The translations under genes and the position numbers were made by a program. A stretch of 58,189 nucleotides of DNA. Source: Planctomycetota bacterium (GTDB taxonomy: Bacteria; Planctomycetota; Planctomycetia; Pirellulales; UBA7805). This document shows, one piece after another, positions 1-9,139 of this stretch (its first letter is position 1; each line of letters opens with the position of its first letter). The stretch covers positions 1 to 58,189 of the forward strand of contig QQVP01000041.1 in the NCBI GenBank assembly GCA_003389215.1, given 5' to 3'. A model generated the notes under the pieces. That model saw only the letters and a list, made by a program, of their open reading frames with translations. It ran no database searches and was not told the DNA's origin.

Positions 1-164
1 GTCAGTACACTTACCAGAGCAAGAATCGAGCGGCCGAAAATTGGACCAGACCCCGGGCGGCGGGTGGCAGCGGACTCCTCGGTTTGTGTGCCACATCTGC
101 TTGTCAGCCAGTGCTGTGACGCGGTGTCTTTGCACGGGCATGACCACACCAGCGTGGCCATGGC
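1..164. repeat. Left copy of a 165-base direct repeat
   Basis: This segment recurs at 360-525 in the same orientation with about nine differences. Both copies begin with GTCAGTACACTT, contain AATTGGACCAGACCCCGGGC and end at CAGCGTGGCCATGGC. Only short reading frames with low-complexity, Arg/Ser/Pro-rich products cross it, so it is treated as non-coding. The left copy begins exactly at the window edge, so the repeat may be longer. Confidence 0.9.
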
Positions 165-359
165 ACTCCGACGAGATTGTCGGCAGAGAATTGGACCAGG
201 ATTACAGGATCGCAGGATGGAAGGACCAAAGGGTCCGCAAGAGGGAAGTTCGATCCGGTCGATCCTGTTCATCCTGTCGAAAGACCGTGTCGATTCGGTT
301 CATCTTGTTTCGAGTCCGTGCGGTCAGCGGGCGACGAAGGGGTCCGGTCCAAGTTTTCG

Positions 360-525
360 GTCAGTACACTTGCCAGAGGAAGAATCGAGCGGCCGAAAAT
401 TGGACCAGACCCCGGGCGCCGGGTGGCAGCGGACTCCTCGGTTTGTGTGCCACATCTGCTGGTCAGCCAGTGCTGTGACGCGGTGTGTTTTCGCACGGGC
501 ATGACCACACCAGCGTGGCCATGGC
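360..525. repeat. Right copy of the 165-base direct repeat
   Basis: Second copy of the segment at 1-164. The 195 bases between the copies and the bases to 660 hold several near-repeats of CAGGATGACAGGAT-like words (for example around 205-220 and 610-625), the kind of dispersed intergenic sequence seen in planctomycete genomes. No gene is supported anywhere in 1-712. Confidence 0.9.
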
Positions 526-682
526 GCCGGGCTTCGCGGCCAGGCCTCGCACGGAGCGGACGAAGATTCGTCGACAGGGAGACAATGAAGAGAGAAGAGA
601 CTCGTCGACAGGATGACAGGATAACGGGATCCAGGACGAAAGACCTGTCCTAAATCGCGTCAGCGGCCGTTTCGCCGGCTCC

Positions 683-699
683 CACTGGCAGAGCCAGTG
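683..699 (-). terminator. Short perfect hairpin downstream of the pentapeptide gene
   Basis: CACTGGC-AGA-GCCAGTG forms a perfect 7-base stem with a 3-base loop, 14 bases beyond the stop codon of the leftward gene at 713-1165. There is no T-run, so it may be a repeat-family hairpin rather than a true intrinsic terminator. Confidence 0.35.
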
Positions 700-712
700 C
701 CACGCGACGGTA

Positions 713-1165
713 CTAGCTTCGCCTGACCATTCCGGCCGCTGTTGGATCAAAACTCTCGGGAAAGACAGTGTTGTCGTCGTAGGCTGCGCCGCGAAGATTG
801 GCACCGCTCAACCGCGTGCCACTCAGATTCGCACCTTCGAGCCAGGTGCTTCCGCCCACGTTGTCGAGTCCCAGGTTGGCGTCATGCAGCGTGGCATTCT
901 CTAGATTTGCATCCGTCAAGTTCGCGCCGCGAAGGTCCGAACCAGTAAGGATGGCATCTTGAAGATTCGCCCCAATAAAATGCGTCCAATACAAGTCGGC
1001 ATTGGTGAAGTCTGCCGCTTGTAGATTGGCGTCACTAAAAGAAGCTCCTTCCAATACAAGGTTTGCGAAGACACCCTCTCGAAGATCCATATCGTCAAAC
1101 CAATAGCCGACTGGGTCGTCTGGGCATTCGAGTATCAGCTCGCCTCTTCGACTCTTGATTCGCAT
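713..1165 (-). CDS. Pentapeptide-repeat protein
   Basis: The 150-residue product is built largely of A(D/N)LXX pentapeptide units from about residue 28 to 130: for example ASFSDANLQAADFTNADLYW and GSDLRGANLTDANLENATLH. Such repeats fold as a right-handed quadrilateral beta-helix. The family is wide, from DNA-gyrase-protecting mimics to proteins of unknown role, and nothing here points to a particular target. There is no signal peptide or membrane segment, so a cytoplasmic location is likely. The first ten residues (MRIKSRRGEL) lie outside the repeats and support the ATG at 1165. The repeat run is broken around residues 100-110 (GLDNVGGSTW), so the helix may be interrupted. It stands alone between two long spacers. 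Confidence 0.85.
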   Translation of the reverse strand: MRIKSRRGELILECPDDPVGYWFDDMDLREGVFANLVLEGASFSDANLQAADFTNADLYWTHFIGANLQDAILTGSDLRGANLTDANLENATLHDANLGLDNVGGSTWLEGANLSGTRLSGANLRGAAYDDNTVFPESFDPTAAGMVRRS

Positions 1166-1649
1166 CTACCCGCCGTAGGTCCCTCAAGATTCGATCCGTT
1201 GCCTGATTCCAGGAGAGCCGAGGACCCAATCCCGTCGCCAATGCCCTAGTCTAACGCATCTCGCGATGGCCCCGGGCCCCGCCACCGCACGCCGGCCCCG
1301 GAAACTCCGCTTTTTCGCGGGAAACGTAGTCTGTTGCGCGGCAAACTTTTTTCTTGCCACCGCGGCCCTCTTGGCCGGTCAAAATCCCTCGCTTACGGCG
1401 TGCGAGTCCGTTGATTCGTGTTGTCGTGCAACGAGTTAGCGAGGCCGACTCTTTTCCATTTTTTCGCGCGCCTTTTTGGGTTTTTTCGGCGTGCCGCAGC
1501 GGGCTGTTGACGCGCGCCCTACACCTCCTAAAACCGAGCCCTAATTCGTTTCGGAACGGCCGCGGACGCACCGAGAAGAGGCCCGGCGAATGACGGTCAT
1601 TCGCCCAGCAACCGGGCGTTGGCGGCCAGAACAGAGCAGGGAGTGTGGC
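1166..1649. other. Spacer of 484 bases with a possible promoter
   Basis: No gene is supported here on either strand; the long leftward frame across it has the Arg/Pro-rich composition of an antisense shadow. A plausible rightward promoter lies near the end: TTGACG at 1507-1512, a 16-base spacer and TAAAAC at 1529-1534. That would give a leader of about 110 bases before the gene at 1650. Confidence 0.4.
1507..1534 (+). promoter_or_regulatory. Candidate promoter for the secreted protein at 1650
   Basis: TTGACG (1507-1512) and TAAAAC (1529-1534) are separated by 16 bases and resemble sigma-70 -35 and -10 boxes. The spacing is good but the -10 match is only moderate. Confidence 0.35.
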
Positions 1650-2738
1650 ATGCGGAGGACATTGTGTACGTGGGCGGTTTTGGCGTTGGGGCTGTTGATT
1701 TTGGTACCGGACGAGGCGGATGCACGACGCCGACGGTCGCGGAAGAACAACAACTACTACTCGAGCAACTACGTCCGACCGACGTCGACAACGACGGTCG
1801 CCAACAACACCCCGGAGAAGGCCGAGAAGAAGGCCCCGCGCTGGACTGTCGGCAAACTTTGGAAGCATACCCGCGGTGACCGCACCGAGTACGACTACAA
1901 CTGGGCGGCGCGACGCGACTGGAAGAAGCCCGAGGCCAAGCCCTGGCTGTTTGCAGACCGAGTGCGAATCAAGCTCGATCTGCGGGATGATCTGCGACCG
2001 CTGGCCGACCAACTGAAGGTCAAGCTGACCTGGAATTACATGCACCGCAGCAAAACCTTGCATACCACCTGGGCCGAGATTCAGCAGGACGGCGAAGATC
2101 GGTACCTCGATCTGACCGGCCTGGACGAAGGTCGCCTGGTAAAGGCGCGGCTGGAGATCTTCCGTCCGCAAGCCACCGAGGCCACGGCGGCCCAGATCAC
2201 GCCTGCGACCTTTGCGGCCAGCAAGCAGGGCGACGATACGCCGGCCGGCTACGAACGGGTCGGTGCGGTTCACGCGCCGTACTACGGAGTGACCGGCTCG
2301 GAAGCGAACGAAGAGTGGCAGCGACGTGCCCAGATTGTCTCGTTCAGCTTCTCGCAGTGGTATCACGACGAGGCCTACGGCGGTCGCTACTGCAACTACG
2401 ACTGCTACAGCTTCTATCAGAAGAGCGCCAACTCGGAGCTGGCCGGGTTCACGAAGAAGTCGGTCGCCAACTCCGACGTGCCCAAGCTGTCCAAGGCGGG
2501 CCGGCGATTCCACGGCGACTATCTGATCATGTCGGGCCACTACGGCATGGGACTTTGCTACGACGAAGATACCGATCGCTTTTGCTCGATCGAGGGCAAC
2601 TACGCCCTGAGCGGACCGTATCGGATCAACATCGATCAGAACTATCACGGTCTCTATACGTGGCACACGATCATGAACATCGTGCCGCGGGCGAAGTCGG
2701 CACCGGCGAAGGTCGAGACGGCTGCGCACGAAGGTTGA
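1650..2738 (+). CDS. Secreted protein of unknown function
   Basis: The ATG at 1650 is chosen because GGGAG (1639-1643) lies six bases upstream and because it gives a clean signal peptide (MRRTLCTWAVLALGLLIL, cut near ADA). An in-frame ATG at 1590 would put 20 polar residues in front of the signal. The 362-residue product continues with an Arg-rich patch (ARRRRSRK), an Asn/Tyr/Thr-rich low-complexity stretch, and then a folded region rich in Tyr and Trp. A cysteine pair (RYCNYDCYSFY) suggests a disulfide outside the cytoplasm. I do not recognise the family. It is followed at 2768-2798 by its own intrinsic terminator, so it appears to be a single-gene unit. Confidence 0.8.
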   Translation: MRRTLCTWAVLALGLLILVPDEADARRRRSRKNNNYYSSNYVRPTSTTTVANNTPEKAEKKAPRWTVGKLWKHTRGDRTEYDYNWAARRDWKKPEAKPWLFADRVRIKLDLRDDLRPLADQLKVKLTWNYMHRSKTLHTTWAEIQQDGEDRYLDLTGLDEGRLVKARLEIFRPQATEATAAQITPATFAASKQGDDTPAGYERVGAVHAPYYGVTGSEANEEWQRRAQIVSFSFSQWYHDEAYGGRYCNYDCYSFYQKSANSELAGFTKKSVANSDVPKLSKAGRRFHGDYLIMSGHYGMGLCYDEDTDRFCSIEGNYALSGPYRINIDQNYHGLYTWHTIMNIVPRAKSAPAKVETAAHEG

Positions 2739-2767
2739 TCGCGGAATTTTATGAAACGTGGGGGGCG

Positions 2768-2798
2768 GCCGCGCACGGAGGCGCGGCTGTCTTTTTTT
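2768..2798 (+). terminator. Intrinsic terminator
   Basis: GCCGCGC (2768-2774) pairs perfectly with GCGCGGC (2781-2787) around a 6-base loop, followed by TGTC and seven T. It lies 30 bases after the stop of the gene at 1650-2738. Confidence 0.8.
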
Positions 2799-3120
2799 GT
2801 GGGGTGCTCGTTCTCTCGTGGAGTTGTCGTCGAGTTCTTGTGGGGTCCTCTGCAGGCGCCGACCGTCGCGGAGACTCGACCCACAGCGACTCTCCGCCAC
2901 CCGGTGGGGCAGGGGCGCACCCCAAGACTTGGAAGCCCGGCGGTCATCCGTTACGATCTACGCCGTTAGCAGGCCCGGTGCACCGCGCCGGCGCGCGGCG
3001 GTGCGACCCTGGTGGATCGCCCGAGCGTGCCGTCGCTGGACCGTCTGCCGGCGACCGACGTGAAGAGGCACTTCAGGACTAACCGCCATTGCCGAGAACT
3101 GTGCCGGGAGGGGATACCGC

Positions 3121-4956
3121 ATGAACATGTTGGGAGCGCGTCGTCGGTCGTTTGGTTCGAGATCCTGGATTGCCACCTTCGTCGCCATGACGATCGCCGT
3201 CACAGCGTTGGGTTCGTCGCCGCTGCTGGCGGACGATCCGACGCTGCCGGACTTGATCTACCAGGTCTCTTCCGGCAACGTCACCGTCGATCCGACGGAC
3301 AGCGGCACGCTGATCGGGTACGAGTTGAACAGTAACGACGAGTTTCTTCCCGGCAACTTTACGCCGGTCCTCACGGCCGGAGTCTCGACCGCCAACACGG
3401 GTGAGCTGTCCGAGGCCAGTCTGACCGCGCTGACCACCCCGGGCAGTATCGGTCAGGTGCTGCCCGCCTGGCTGACCGAGAGCGAGCTCGATGCGCTGTT
3501 CACGACGCGGAATGCGTCGACCGCGCTGGGTCAGCCGCTGGTCCCGTTCGATCTCATCTTGCAGCTGCCGACGACGGTCTCCAACGCTTCGTTCGATACC
3601 GTGGGCGACCAGGACATTCTGAACCTCGACTTCGGCACGGTGAATCCGAACGCGACACCGGCGGCGTTGGGGATTGCGATCGCCAACGTGGCCCCCGCCG
3701 GCGACACGGCCCGGCTCGATCTGTTGAGCGTCACGGGGTCGGGAGACACGGGCGTGTTGACGACCAACGTGACTCCCTTCACCGATCTCGACGCGGGCAG
3801 TTCGCTGAGTTTCGAGGCCAACATGGTCGACACGAGCTCGATTGGCTCGTTCAGCGCCAGCTACGATCTCGACTTTTCGGACTTGCTGGGCACGAGCCAG
3901 ACGCTCACGATCAACCTGACCGGGGATGTTGCGCTTTTTGACGATCCCACGATGCCCGACTTGATCTACAACTCGAGCACCGGCGATGTGACGATCGATC
4001 CGACCGACAGCGGCACGGTCTTGGGATACGTCCTGCAGAGCAATGACGAGTTTCTGCCTGGCAATTTCACGCCGGCGTTGTCCGGCGGACTCTTTACCGC
4101 GCGAACCGACGAACTTTCCGAAGCGTCGCTGACGGCGCTGACCACCCCGACTTCGATCGGCAGCGTCTTTCCGACGGGGCTGGACGTCAACGGCGTACTC
4201 GACTTGCTCACGACGAACACCGTGAGTACGGCACTCGGGTCACCCACGGTGAACTTCGACATCGAGGTCGTTTCCTGTTCGATTGTGGGGGACGCCAACT
4301 GTGACGGATTCGTCGACATTCTCGGCGACATCCTGCCCGCCTTTACGAGCTTCACCGGCCCCGGCTCGTTCGGAAAGACGCGTGCCGAGGGCGACGTCCA
4401 CGGCACTCTGACCGGCGCGACTCCAAGCAACGATCCGCACGACGGGGACGTCGACGTCTCGGATGTGCTGACGATCTTCGGCGCCTTTACCGGACCTCCG
4501 CCCGATGAAGGAGGCCTGGGGCCACCCGCGGCAGCCGGCGATCCGTCCATCCCCGACCTGATCTACGATCCCACGACCGGCGAAGTCGTCCTCGACCCGG
4601 ACGGAAGCTCGATCATCGGCTATTCGTTGCAGAACGCCACGAACAGCTTCTTGCCCGGCAACCACACGCCAATTCTGGCGGGCGTGACCACGGCGCTGAC
4701 GTCGCAATTGGAAGAGGCGGCCCTGGCGCCCGGCTCCGGCTCGATCGGACTCGTCTTTCCCACAGGGTTGGACCTGGCCGGTTTGCAGGCGTTGCTGACG
4801 GTGAACCAGGTGAGCCGCTCGTTGGGTGCTCCGCTGGTCCCGTTCGACCTGGTCGTGCTGTCGAGTGGACCGGTGGTGCCGGAACCCACGACGCTGACGA
4901 TGTTCGCCGTGGCCCTGGCGACATTGGCAGTCGTGGCCCGACACCGCGGCGGCTAA
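3121..4956 (+). CDS. PEP-CTERM-anchored secreted protein with three internal repeats and a dockerin-like domain
   Basis: The ATG at 3121 follows a strong site, GGGAGGGG at 3106-3113. The 611-residue product has a signal peptide to about residue 37 (..GSSPLLA). Three homologous units of about 110 residues follow, at roughly 38-146, 274-383 and 473-585; each opens with DP(T/S)(L/M/I)PDLIY and shares FLPGN(F/H)TP. Between units two and three, residues 390-460 carry GDANCDGFVD and GDVDVSDVLTIFGAF, two Asp-rich calcium-loop-like motifs typical of planctomycete dockerin-like domains. The C-terminus is a PEP-CTERM signal: VPEPTTLT, a hydrophobic helix, then RHRGG, which exosortase would recognise for sorting to the envelope. 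No exosortase is in the window. The function of the repeated unit is unknown; a surface or polymer-binding role is inference. Confidence 0.9.
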   Translation: MNMLGARRRSFGSRSWIATFVAMTIAVTALGSSPLLADDPTLPDLIYQVSSGNVTVDPTDSGTLIGYELNSNDEFLPGNFTPVLTAGVSTANTGELSEASLTALTTPGSIGQVLPAWLTESELDALFTTRNASTALGQPLVPFDLILQLPTTVSNASFDTVGDQDILNLDFGTVNPNATPAALGIAIANVAPAGDTARLDLLSVTGSGDTGVLTTNVTPFTDLDAGSSLSFEANMVDTSSIGSFSASYDLDFSDLLGTSQTLTINLTGDVALFDDPTMPDLIYNSSTGDVTIDPTDSGTVLGYVLQSNDEFLPGNFTPALSGGLFTARTDELSEASLTALTTPTSIGSVFPTGLDVNGVLDLLTTNTVSTALGSPTVNFDIEVVSCSIVGDANCDGFVDILGDILPAFTSFTGPGSFGKTRAEGDVHGTLTGATPSNDPHDGDVDVSDVLTIFGAFTGPPPDEGGLGPPAAAGDPSIPDLIYDPTTGEVVLDPDGSSIIGYSLQNATNSFLPGNHTPILAGVTTALTSQLEEAALAPGSGSIGLVFPTGLDLAGLQALLTVNQVSRSLGAPLVPFDLVVLSSGPVVPEPTTLTMFAVALATLAVVARHRGG

Positions 4957-5059
4957 GCTTGCCGCGTCCGTAGGACACCCGACGCGGTGCGGCGCTACTC
5001 GATGTGCAGGCAGACGCGGTGATCGTCGGCCGCTGTCCACGTCGCGTTGGTGCGAGCGC

Positions 5060-6214
5060 CTATGCCGTGATCATCAGGTTGTCGCGGTGCACGACCTCGT
5101 CGTAGGGACAGTGCGAGAGGACTTCACGGATCTCGCTCGTCTTCAGACCCTGGATGCGGAGCACCTCGGCGGCCGAATAGTTGGTCAGCCCGCGGGCGAT
5201 CTCTTCGCCGTCCTGGTTCCGAATCGCCACGACGTCGCCCTTGTCGAATTCGCCCTCGCAGCGGGTAATGCCGATGGCCAACAGGCTGCGGCCTTGCTCG
5301 ACCAGCGCCTGGCAGGCTCCGGCATCGAGCACCAGGGTGCCGCGGGGATGGGCGGTGAAGCCAATCCAGCGCTTCCGCGACTGGATACTCTGCCCCTGGG
5401 CGACGAAGAGCGTGCCGATCGTCTCGCCCGCGACAATCTTCGCCAGCACCCCGGGCGTATGCCCGTCGGCGATGATCACATTCTCGCCCGCCGCGGTCGC
5501 CATGCGGGCCGCCTCGAGCTTGCTGGTCATACCGCCTTTGCTCAGTCGGCGGTCGGCGTTGTCGTGCGACTCGCCGCAATCGAGCCGCATCACCGACTCG
5601 TCGAGCTCTGTCACCGTGGGGATCAGGTTCGACGCAGAATCGTCCGGGTCGCCGTCGTAAAGACCCGCCACGTCGGAAAGCAGCACCAACAGCGGCGCCC
5701 GCAGCAGATTGGTAACCATCGCGGCCAGCCGGTCGTTATCGCCGAAGGTGGTGAGCAGCTCGTCGACGGCGACGGTGTCGTTTTCGTTGATGATCGGCAC
5801 GGCCCCATATTGCATCAGCGTGACAATCGTATTGCGAACGTTCAGGTAGCGGGCACGATGATCGAGATCCTCGGCGGTCAACAGCACCTGGGCCGCGTGC
5901 CGGCCGTGCTGGCGAAGTGCCTGGTCGTAGGCCTCGACGAGATGCGCCTGCCCGATCGCGGCGACGGCCTGCAGATGGGCCAGATCGCGGGGCCGCTCGG
6001 TCAGTTGGAGTCGCCCCATGCCGGCCCCGACCGCTCCGCTGCTGACCAGGGCCACACGGCGACCGGCGGCAATCAACTCGCTGACCTCGGCCGCCAGCGA
6101 ACCGATCCGCTCGAGGTCGAGCAACCCCGCACGATCGGTCAGCACGCGGGTGCCAACCTTAACGACGACCGTATCGGCCGCCGTGGCGATTTCTTGACGG
6201 AGGAGGTCTTGCAT
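5060..6214 (-). CDS. proB: Glutamate 5-kinase
   Basis: ProB phosphorylates L-glutamate with ATP, the first step of proline synthesis, in the cytoplasm. The 384-residue protein has the amino-acid-kinase fold first (VVKVGTRVLT near residue 18, VSSGAVGAGMG near 57, INENDTVAVDELL and FGDNDRLAAM near 140-165, KGGMTSKLEAA near 226) and a C-terminal PUA RNA-binding-like domain from about residue 285. The length fits two-domain ProB enzymes. The gene stands alone; no proA (the next enzyme) is nearby. It is convergent with the PEP-CTERM gene. A weak leftward promoter is possible upstream (CTTCAA at 6290-6295 and AGGATA at 6269-6274 on the plus strand, which read TTGAAG and TATCCT on the minus strand), with a short 15-base spacer. 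Confidence 0.96.
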   Translation of the reverse strand: MQDLLRQEIATAADTVVVKVGTRVLTDRAGLLDLERIGSLAAEVSELIAAGRRVALVSSGAVGAGMGRLQLTERPRDLAHLQAVAAIGQAHLVEAYDQALRQHGRHAAQVLLTAEDLDHRARYLNVRNTIVTLMQYGAVPIINENDTVAVDELLTTFGDNDRLAAMVTNLLRAPLLVLLSDVAGLYDGDPDDSASNLIPTVTELDESVMRLDCGESHDNADRRLSKGGMTSKLEAARMATAAGENVIIADGHTPGVLAKIVAGETIGTLFVAQGQSIQSRKRWIGFTAHPRGTLVLDAGACQALVEQGRSLLAIGITRCEGEFDKGDVVAIRNQDGEEIARGLTNYSAAEVLRIQGLKTSEIREVLSHCPYDEVVHRDNLMITA

Positions 6215-6524
6215 GGGGGAGATCTAGATTGGGCCGCTTCGTGCGCGGAACGCGGGCGTTTCTGGGCTAGGATAGTCGACCCGAGCCTCCTTCAACAGCG
6301 GTCGCTTTTCCCGGAGATACTTGCTTTTTTTCGCGAGGTGTTCGCTTGCTAACGACTCTTTCGGGCGATAACTTAGGGGGGGCGTGACGAGCCGATAAGA
6401 GGGGCAGCGAGGTCCGCAGCGGGCGACCGATTCCGAGCACGCATCTTCGCGAGCCCTTGCGACCCGGCAGAGACTGCCCGAGCGAGAATCGACGATCCCC
6501 TGCGTAATGCGTAAGGAGCAATCT
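6215..6524. other. Divergent spacer of 310 bases
   Basis: This separates proB (leftward) from the membrane protein at 6525 (rightward). It should hold promoters for both. The only candidate seen is the weak proB one at 6269-6295. No gene or clear repeat is visible. Confidence 0.5.
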
Positions 6525-7091
6525 ATGAGTGAAGACGCACGTCAGCCCGATGAGATTACCGAGGCACCCGACATTCAGACCGACGAAGCGCCGGAAATCC
6601 AGTTGGACGAAGCTCAGGTTGCCGCGTTCATCGCACAACTTCACACCGAGCAGAATCTCGTTGCGGGTATCGCGGCAGGATTGGCGGGCGCTCTGGTAAG
6701 TGCCATCGCCTGGGCGGCCATTACCGCGTCCACAGGCTACCAGATCGGCTATGTCGCCATCGCGGTGGGCTTCGTCGTGGGCTTCGCGATTCGCATCGCC
6801 GGCAAAGGAATGGACCCGATTTTCGGGTACATTGGCGCTGGACTCGCGCTGTTGGGATGCGCGGTCGGCAACCTGCTGAGCGTGAGCTATTTCGTTGCTG
6901 ATGAACTGGACTTGAGCTTTGCAGATTTCTTGCTGAATCTTAATGTCCCCTTGGTCGTCGAAATGATGAAGGCCTCGTTTTCGCCGATGGATCTGCTCTT
7001 CTACGGCCTGGCGATTTACGCGGGCTACAAATTCTCCTTTCGACAGATTACTCAAGACGAGCTTAACGAGCTGGCCGCCGCTTCGGCGTAA
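6525..7091 (+). CDS. Small four-helix membrane protein, function unknown
   Basis: The ATG at 6525 is preferred because AAGGAG (about 6513-6518) is well placed before it; an ATG six codons earlier overlaps that site. The 188-residue product starts with an acidic tail of about 40 residues (rich in Asp, Glu, Pro), then four predicted membrane segments: near residues 45-66 (GIAAGLAGALVSAIAWAAI), 73-90, 100-122 and 155-172. The acidic head and the short C-terminal tail suggest both ends are cytoplasmic. I do not recognise a family and see no catalytic motif. It is a single-gene unit between proB and purF. Confidence 0.75.
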   Translation: MSEDARQPDEITEAPDIQTDEAPEIQLDEAQVAAFIAQLHTEQNLVAGIAAGLAGALVSAIAWAAITASTGYQIGYVAIAVGFVVGFAIRIAGKGMDPIFGYIGAGLALLGCAVGNLLSVSYFVADELDLSFADFLLNLNVPLVVEMMKASFSPMDLLFYGLAIYAGYKFSFRQITQDELNELAAASA

Positions 7092-7391
7092 TCGGCGACT
7101 TCGTTCCGCTCGCGGAGGCTGGCAGCGCGCGGACAGCGGCACGCCATGGCGAGGCAGTGCCAGCGACGCATCCGCCACAGGGTGGGCCTGTATCGCCCCA
7201 GAGCTTGCTTCCGGTGCGGTTCCTTGAGATGCACCGCGACACGCTCTAAAATGCATTCTGCCGCGGAGATTTCGAGGCGTCGCAGGGCATCAGGAAATCG
7301 CCCCCCCTCGAAGCCAGGTTGGCGAACGCTCCGACGTGAACTCCCACCCACCCCCGACCGCGATCGGTAGGAAGCCGGTCGACGCATCTTT
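7092..7391. other. Spacer of 300 bases before purF
   Basis: No gene is supported. It contains a CCATGGCGAGGCAGTGCCAGCG segment around 7143-7164 (written here only as position and composition), resembling the dispersed CCATGGC/GGCAGTGCCA words seen at the left edge of the window. No clear ribosome-binding site precedes the purF ATG. Confidence 0.5.
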
Positions 7392-8981
7392 ATGAGCGAG
7401 CTCTTTCACGAATGCGGCGTGGCCGCGATCTATCACCTGCCCGGCCGGGAGGTGAGCCCGCTCTGTCCCGAGCAGGGCCCCGACGAAGTGTCGCGGCTGA
7501 TGCCACGGATGCTGTTGGATGTGCAGAACCGCGGCCAACTCGCCGCCGGCATGACCACCTATCATCCGCAGCGCAACCAGCTCATCGACACCCACAAGGA
7601 AACCGGCACGGTCAGCGAAGTCTTTCGCATGGCCCATCGAGGCAAGTTCACCAGCCTGATGGACAAGTATGCCGGCCGGGCCGCCATCGGGCACACCCGC
7701 TACGCCACCTGTGGTCAGGAAGACCGCAGCTACGCCCAGCCGTTCGAACGGCATCATGTCGAAACGCGGAAGTGGTTCGGCTTCGCCTTCAACGGACAGC
7801 TGGCCAACTATCAGCAGTTGCGCCAGGAGCTGCTCTCGCAGGGCAGCTATCATCTCGCCCGCGATACCGACACCGAAATCATCATGCACGAGATCAGTCG
7901 GCAGATGTCAGGCGATCGGCAACCGTCGCTCTTGGAGATGTGGACCGAAGTCGACGCGCGTCTGGACGGCGCGTATAGCATGGTCTATCTGAACGCCCGC
8001 GGCGACATGCTCGTGGTCCGCGATCCCCTGGGCATCAAGCCGCTCTGCTATGCGATCGAGGGGCCGATGTTTGCCGCGGCCAGCGAAAGCGTCGCATTGC
8101 TGAATCTCGGCTTCAAGCCGGAGAGCATCGTCTCGCTGCTGCCGGGTCAGGCGGTGACGATCATCGACGGCCAGCTCGAAGTGCGGCCCTTTGCCCGTTC
8201 GGGTCGCCGGGCCCACTGTTTCTTCGAGTGGGTTTACTTCGCCAACGTCGCCAGCACGCTCGACGATCGCAGCGTCTACCTGGCCCGCAAGGCGCTCGGT
8301 GAAGAACTGGCCCGATTGGAATTGGCCGACGGCTCGGTGCCGCTCGACGAGGACACCATCGTCGTACCGGTCCCCGATACGAGCAAGGCGGCGGCCGACG
8401 CGATGGCCTATCGGCTGAAGCTGCCATCGCTCGAAGGGCTGATCCGCAACCGCTATTCAGGACGCACCTTCATCGAGAACGACACCAGTCGCCGCCACAA
8501 GGCGGAAACGAAGTACACGCCGCTGCCGGAAGTCTTGCGGGGCAAGCGCGTGTTTCTGGTCGAAGATTCGATCGTTCGCTCGACCACGATGAAGGTGCTG
8601 CTCAAGCGGATTCGCGAAATGGGGGGCGTCCGCGAGATCCACGTGCGGGTGGCCTGCCCGCCGATCGTCGCGCCCTGTTTCTACGGCATCGACATGTCGC
8701 GAATCAGTGAGTTGTTCGCGCCGAACTTCATGGAGGGTGCGGAACTCACCGACGCCGTGCAGTCCGACATGGCCAAGGCCTTGGGCGCCGATTCGGTGCG
8801 CTACCTGCCGGTCGAGTCGGTAGCCCGTGCCGTGCGTCTCGACACCGATCAACTCTGCCAGGCGTGCATCACCGGAAAGTACCCGACCGAACACGGCACG
8901 AAACTCTATCAGGTGGCGTTGGCCAACGCCCGCCAGGACGACGTCGCCCGGACGTACGAAAGCGTCGAGGCGGTGAGCTAG
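7392..8981 (+). CDS. purF: Amidophosphoribosyltransferase
   Basis: PurF transfers ammonia from glutamine to PRPP, the first committed step of purine synthesis. The 529-residue protein opens [15 protein letters not shown]; Cys8 would become the N-terminal nucleophile of the glutaminase domain after loss of a 7-residue propeptide. The glutaminase half runs to about residue 265 (GHTRYATCG near 102, FNGQLANY near 133). The phosphoribosyltransferase half has the PRPP motif [13 protein letters not shown] near residues 388-400. Four cysteines in the positions of the 4Fe-4S ligands of the Bacillus-type enzyme are present: Cys276 ([10 protein letters not shown]), Cys429 (APCFYGID), and Cys489 and Cys492 (LCQAC). 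That points to an oxygen-sensitive, cluster-carrying form. No other pur gene is adjacent. Its stop codon lies in an inverted-repeat element (8978-9139). Confidence 0.93.
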   Translation: MSELFHECGVAAIYHLPGREVSPLCPEQGPDEVSRLMPRMLLDVQNRGQLAAGMTTYHPQRNQLIDTHKETGTVSEVFRMAHRGKFTSLMDKYAGRAAIGHTRYATCGQEDRSYAQPFERHHVETRKWFGFAFNGQLANYQQLRQELLSQGSYHLARDTDTEIIMHEISRQMSGDRQPSLLEMWTEVDARLDGAYSMVYLNARGDMLVVRDPLGIKPLCYAIEGPMFAAASESVALLNLGFKPESIVSLLPGQAVTIIDGQLEVRPFARSGRRAHCFFEWVYFANVASTLDDRSVYLARKALGEELARLELADGSVPLDEDTIVVPVPDTSKAAADAMAYRLKLPSLEGLIRNRYSGRTFIENDTSRRHKAETKYTPLPEVLRGKRVFLVEDSIVRSTTMKVLLKRIREMGGVREIHVRVACPPIVAPCFYGIDMSRISELFAPNFMEGAELTDAVQSDMAKALGADSVRYLPVESVARAVRLDTDQLCQACITGKYPTEHGTKLYQVALANARQDDVARTYESVEAVS

Positions 8982-9139
8982 AGCGCGTTTAGGATAGGTG
9001 TCGCGTCATTGGCGTGGGCGAGGCAAGTCTGGCCACCAGACCGAAGCAGACGAATTGGTAAATTCGTCGATACAGGTCGACGTCGCCAAGCACAGCCGCA
9101 GCTAGCCAAGACGCTAGAGATAAACGAAACGCGCTCTAG
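8978..9139. mobile_element. 162-base inverted-repeat element between purF and trmB (MITE-like)
   Basis: CTAGAGCGCGTTT (8978-8990) and AAACGCGCTCTAG (9127-9139) are perfect 13-base inverted repeats enclosing a non-coding segment. The TAG stop codons of purF (8979-8981) and of the convergent trmB (9136-9138) lie inside the two repeats. No coding capacity is visible in between. The size and ends suggest a miniature inverted-repeat element or a bidirectional 3' structure; no target duplication could be confirmed. Confidence 0.6.

Noticed and set aside
41..653. Several overlapping rightward and leftward frames in the left-edge repeats
   Set aside because: Products are Arg/Ser/Pro-rich, two of them are duplicated because the DNA is duplicated, and none has a ribosome-binding site.
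1251..2900. A 549-codon leftward frame opposite the secreted-protein gene
   Set aside because: Composition (Arg, Pro, Val, Leu runs without domain signs) is that of an antisense shadow in GC-rich DNA; the rightward gene has a signal peptide, ribosome-binding site and terminator.
5087..6352. A 421-codon rightward frame opposite proB
   Set aside because: proB shows all kinase and PUA motifs; the opposite frame has none.
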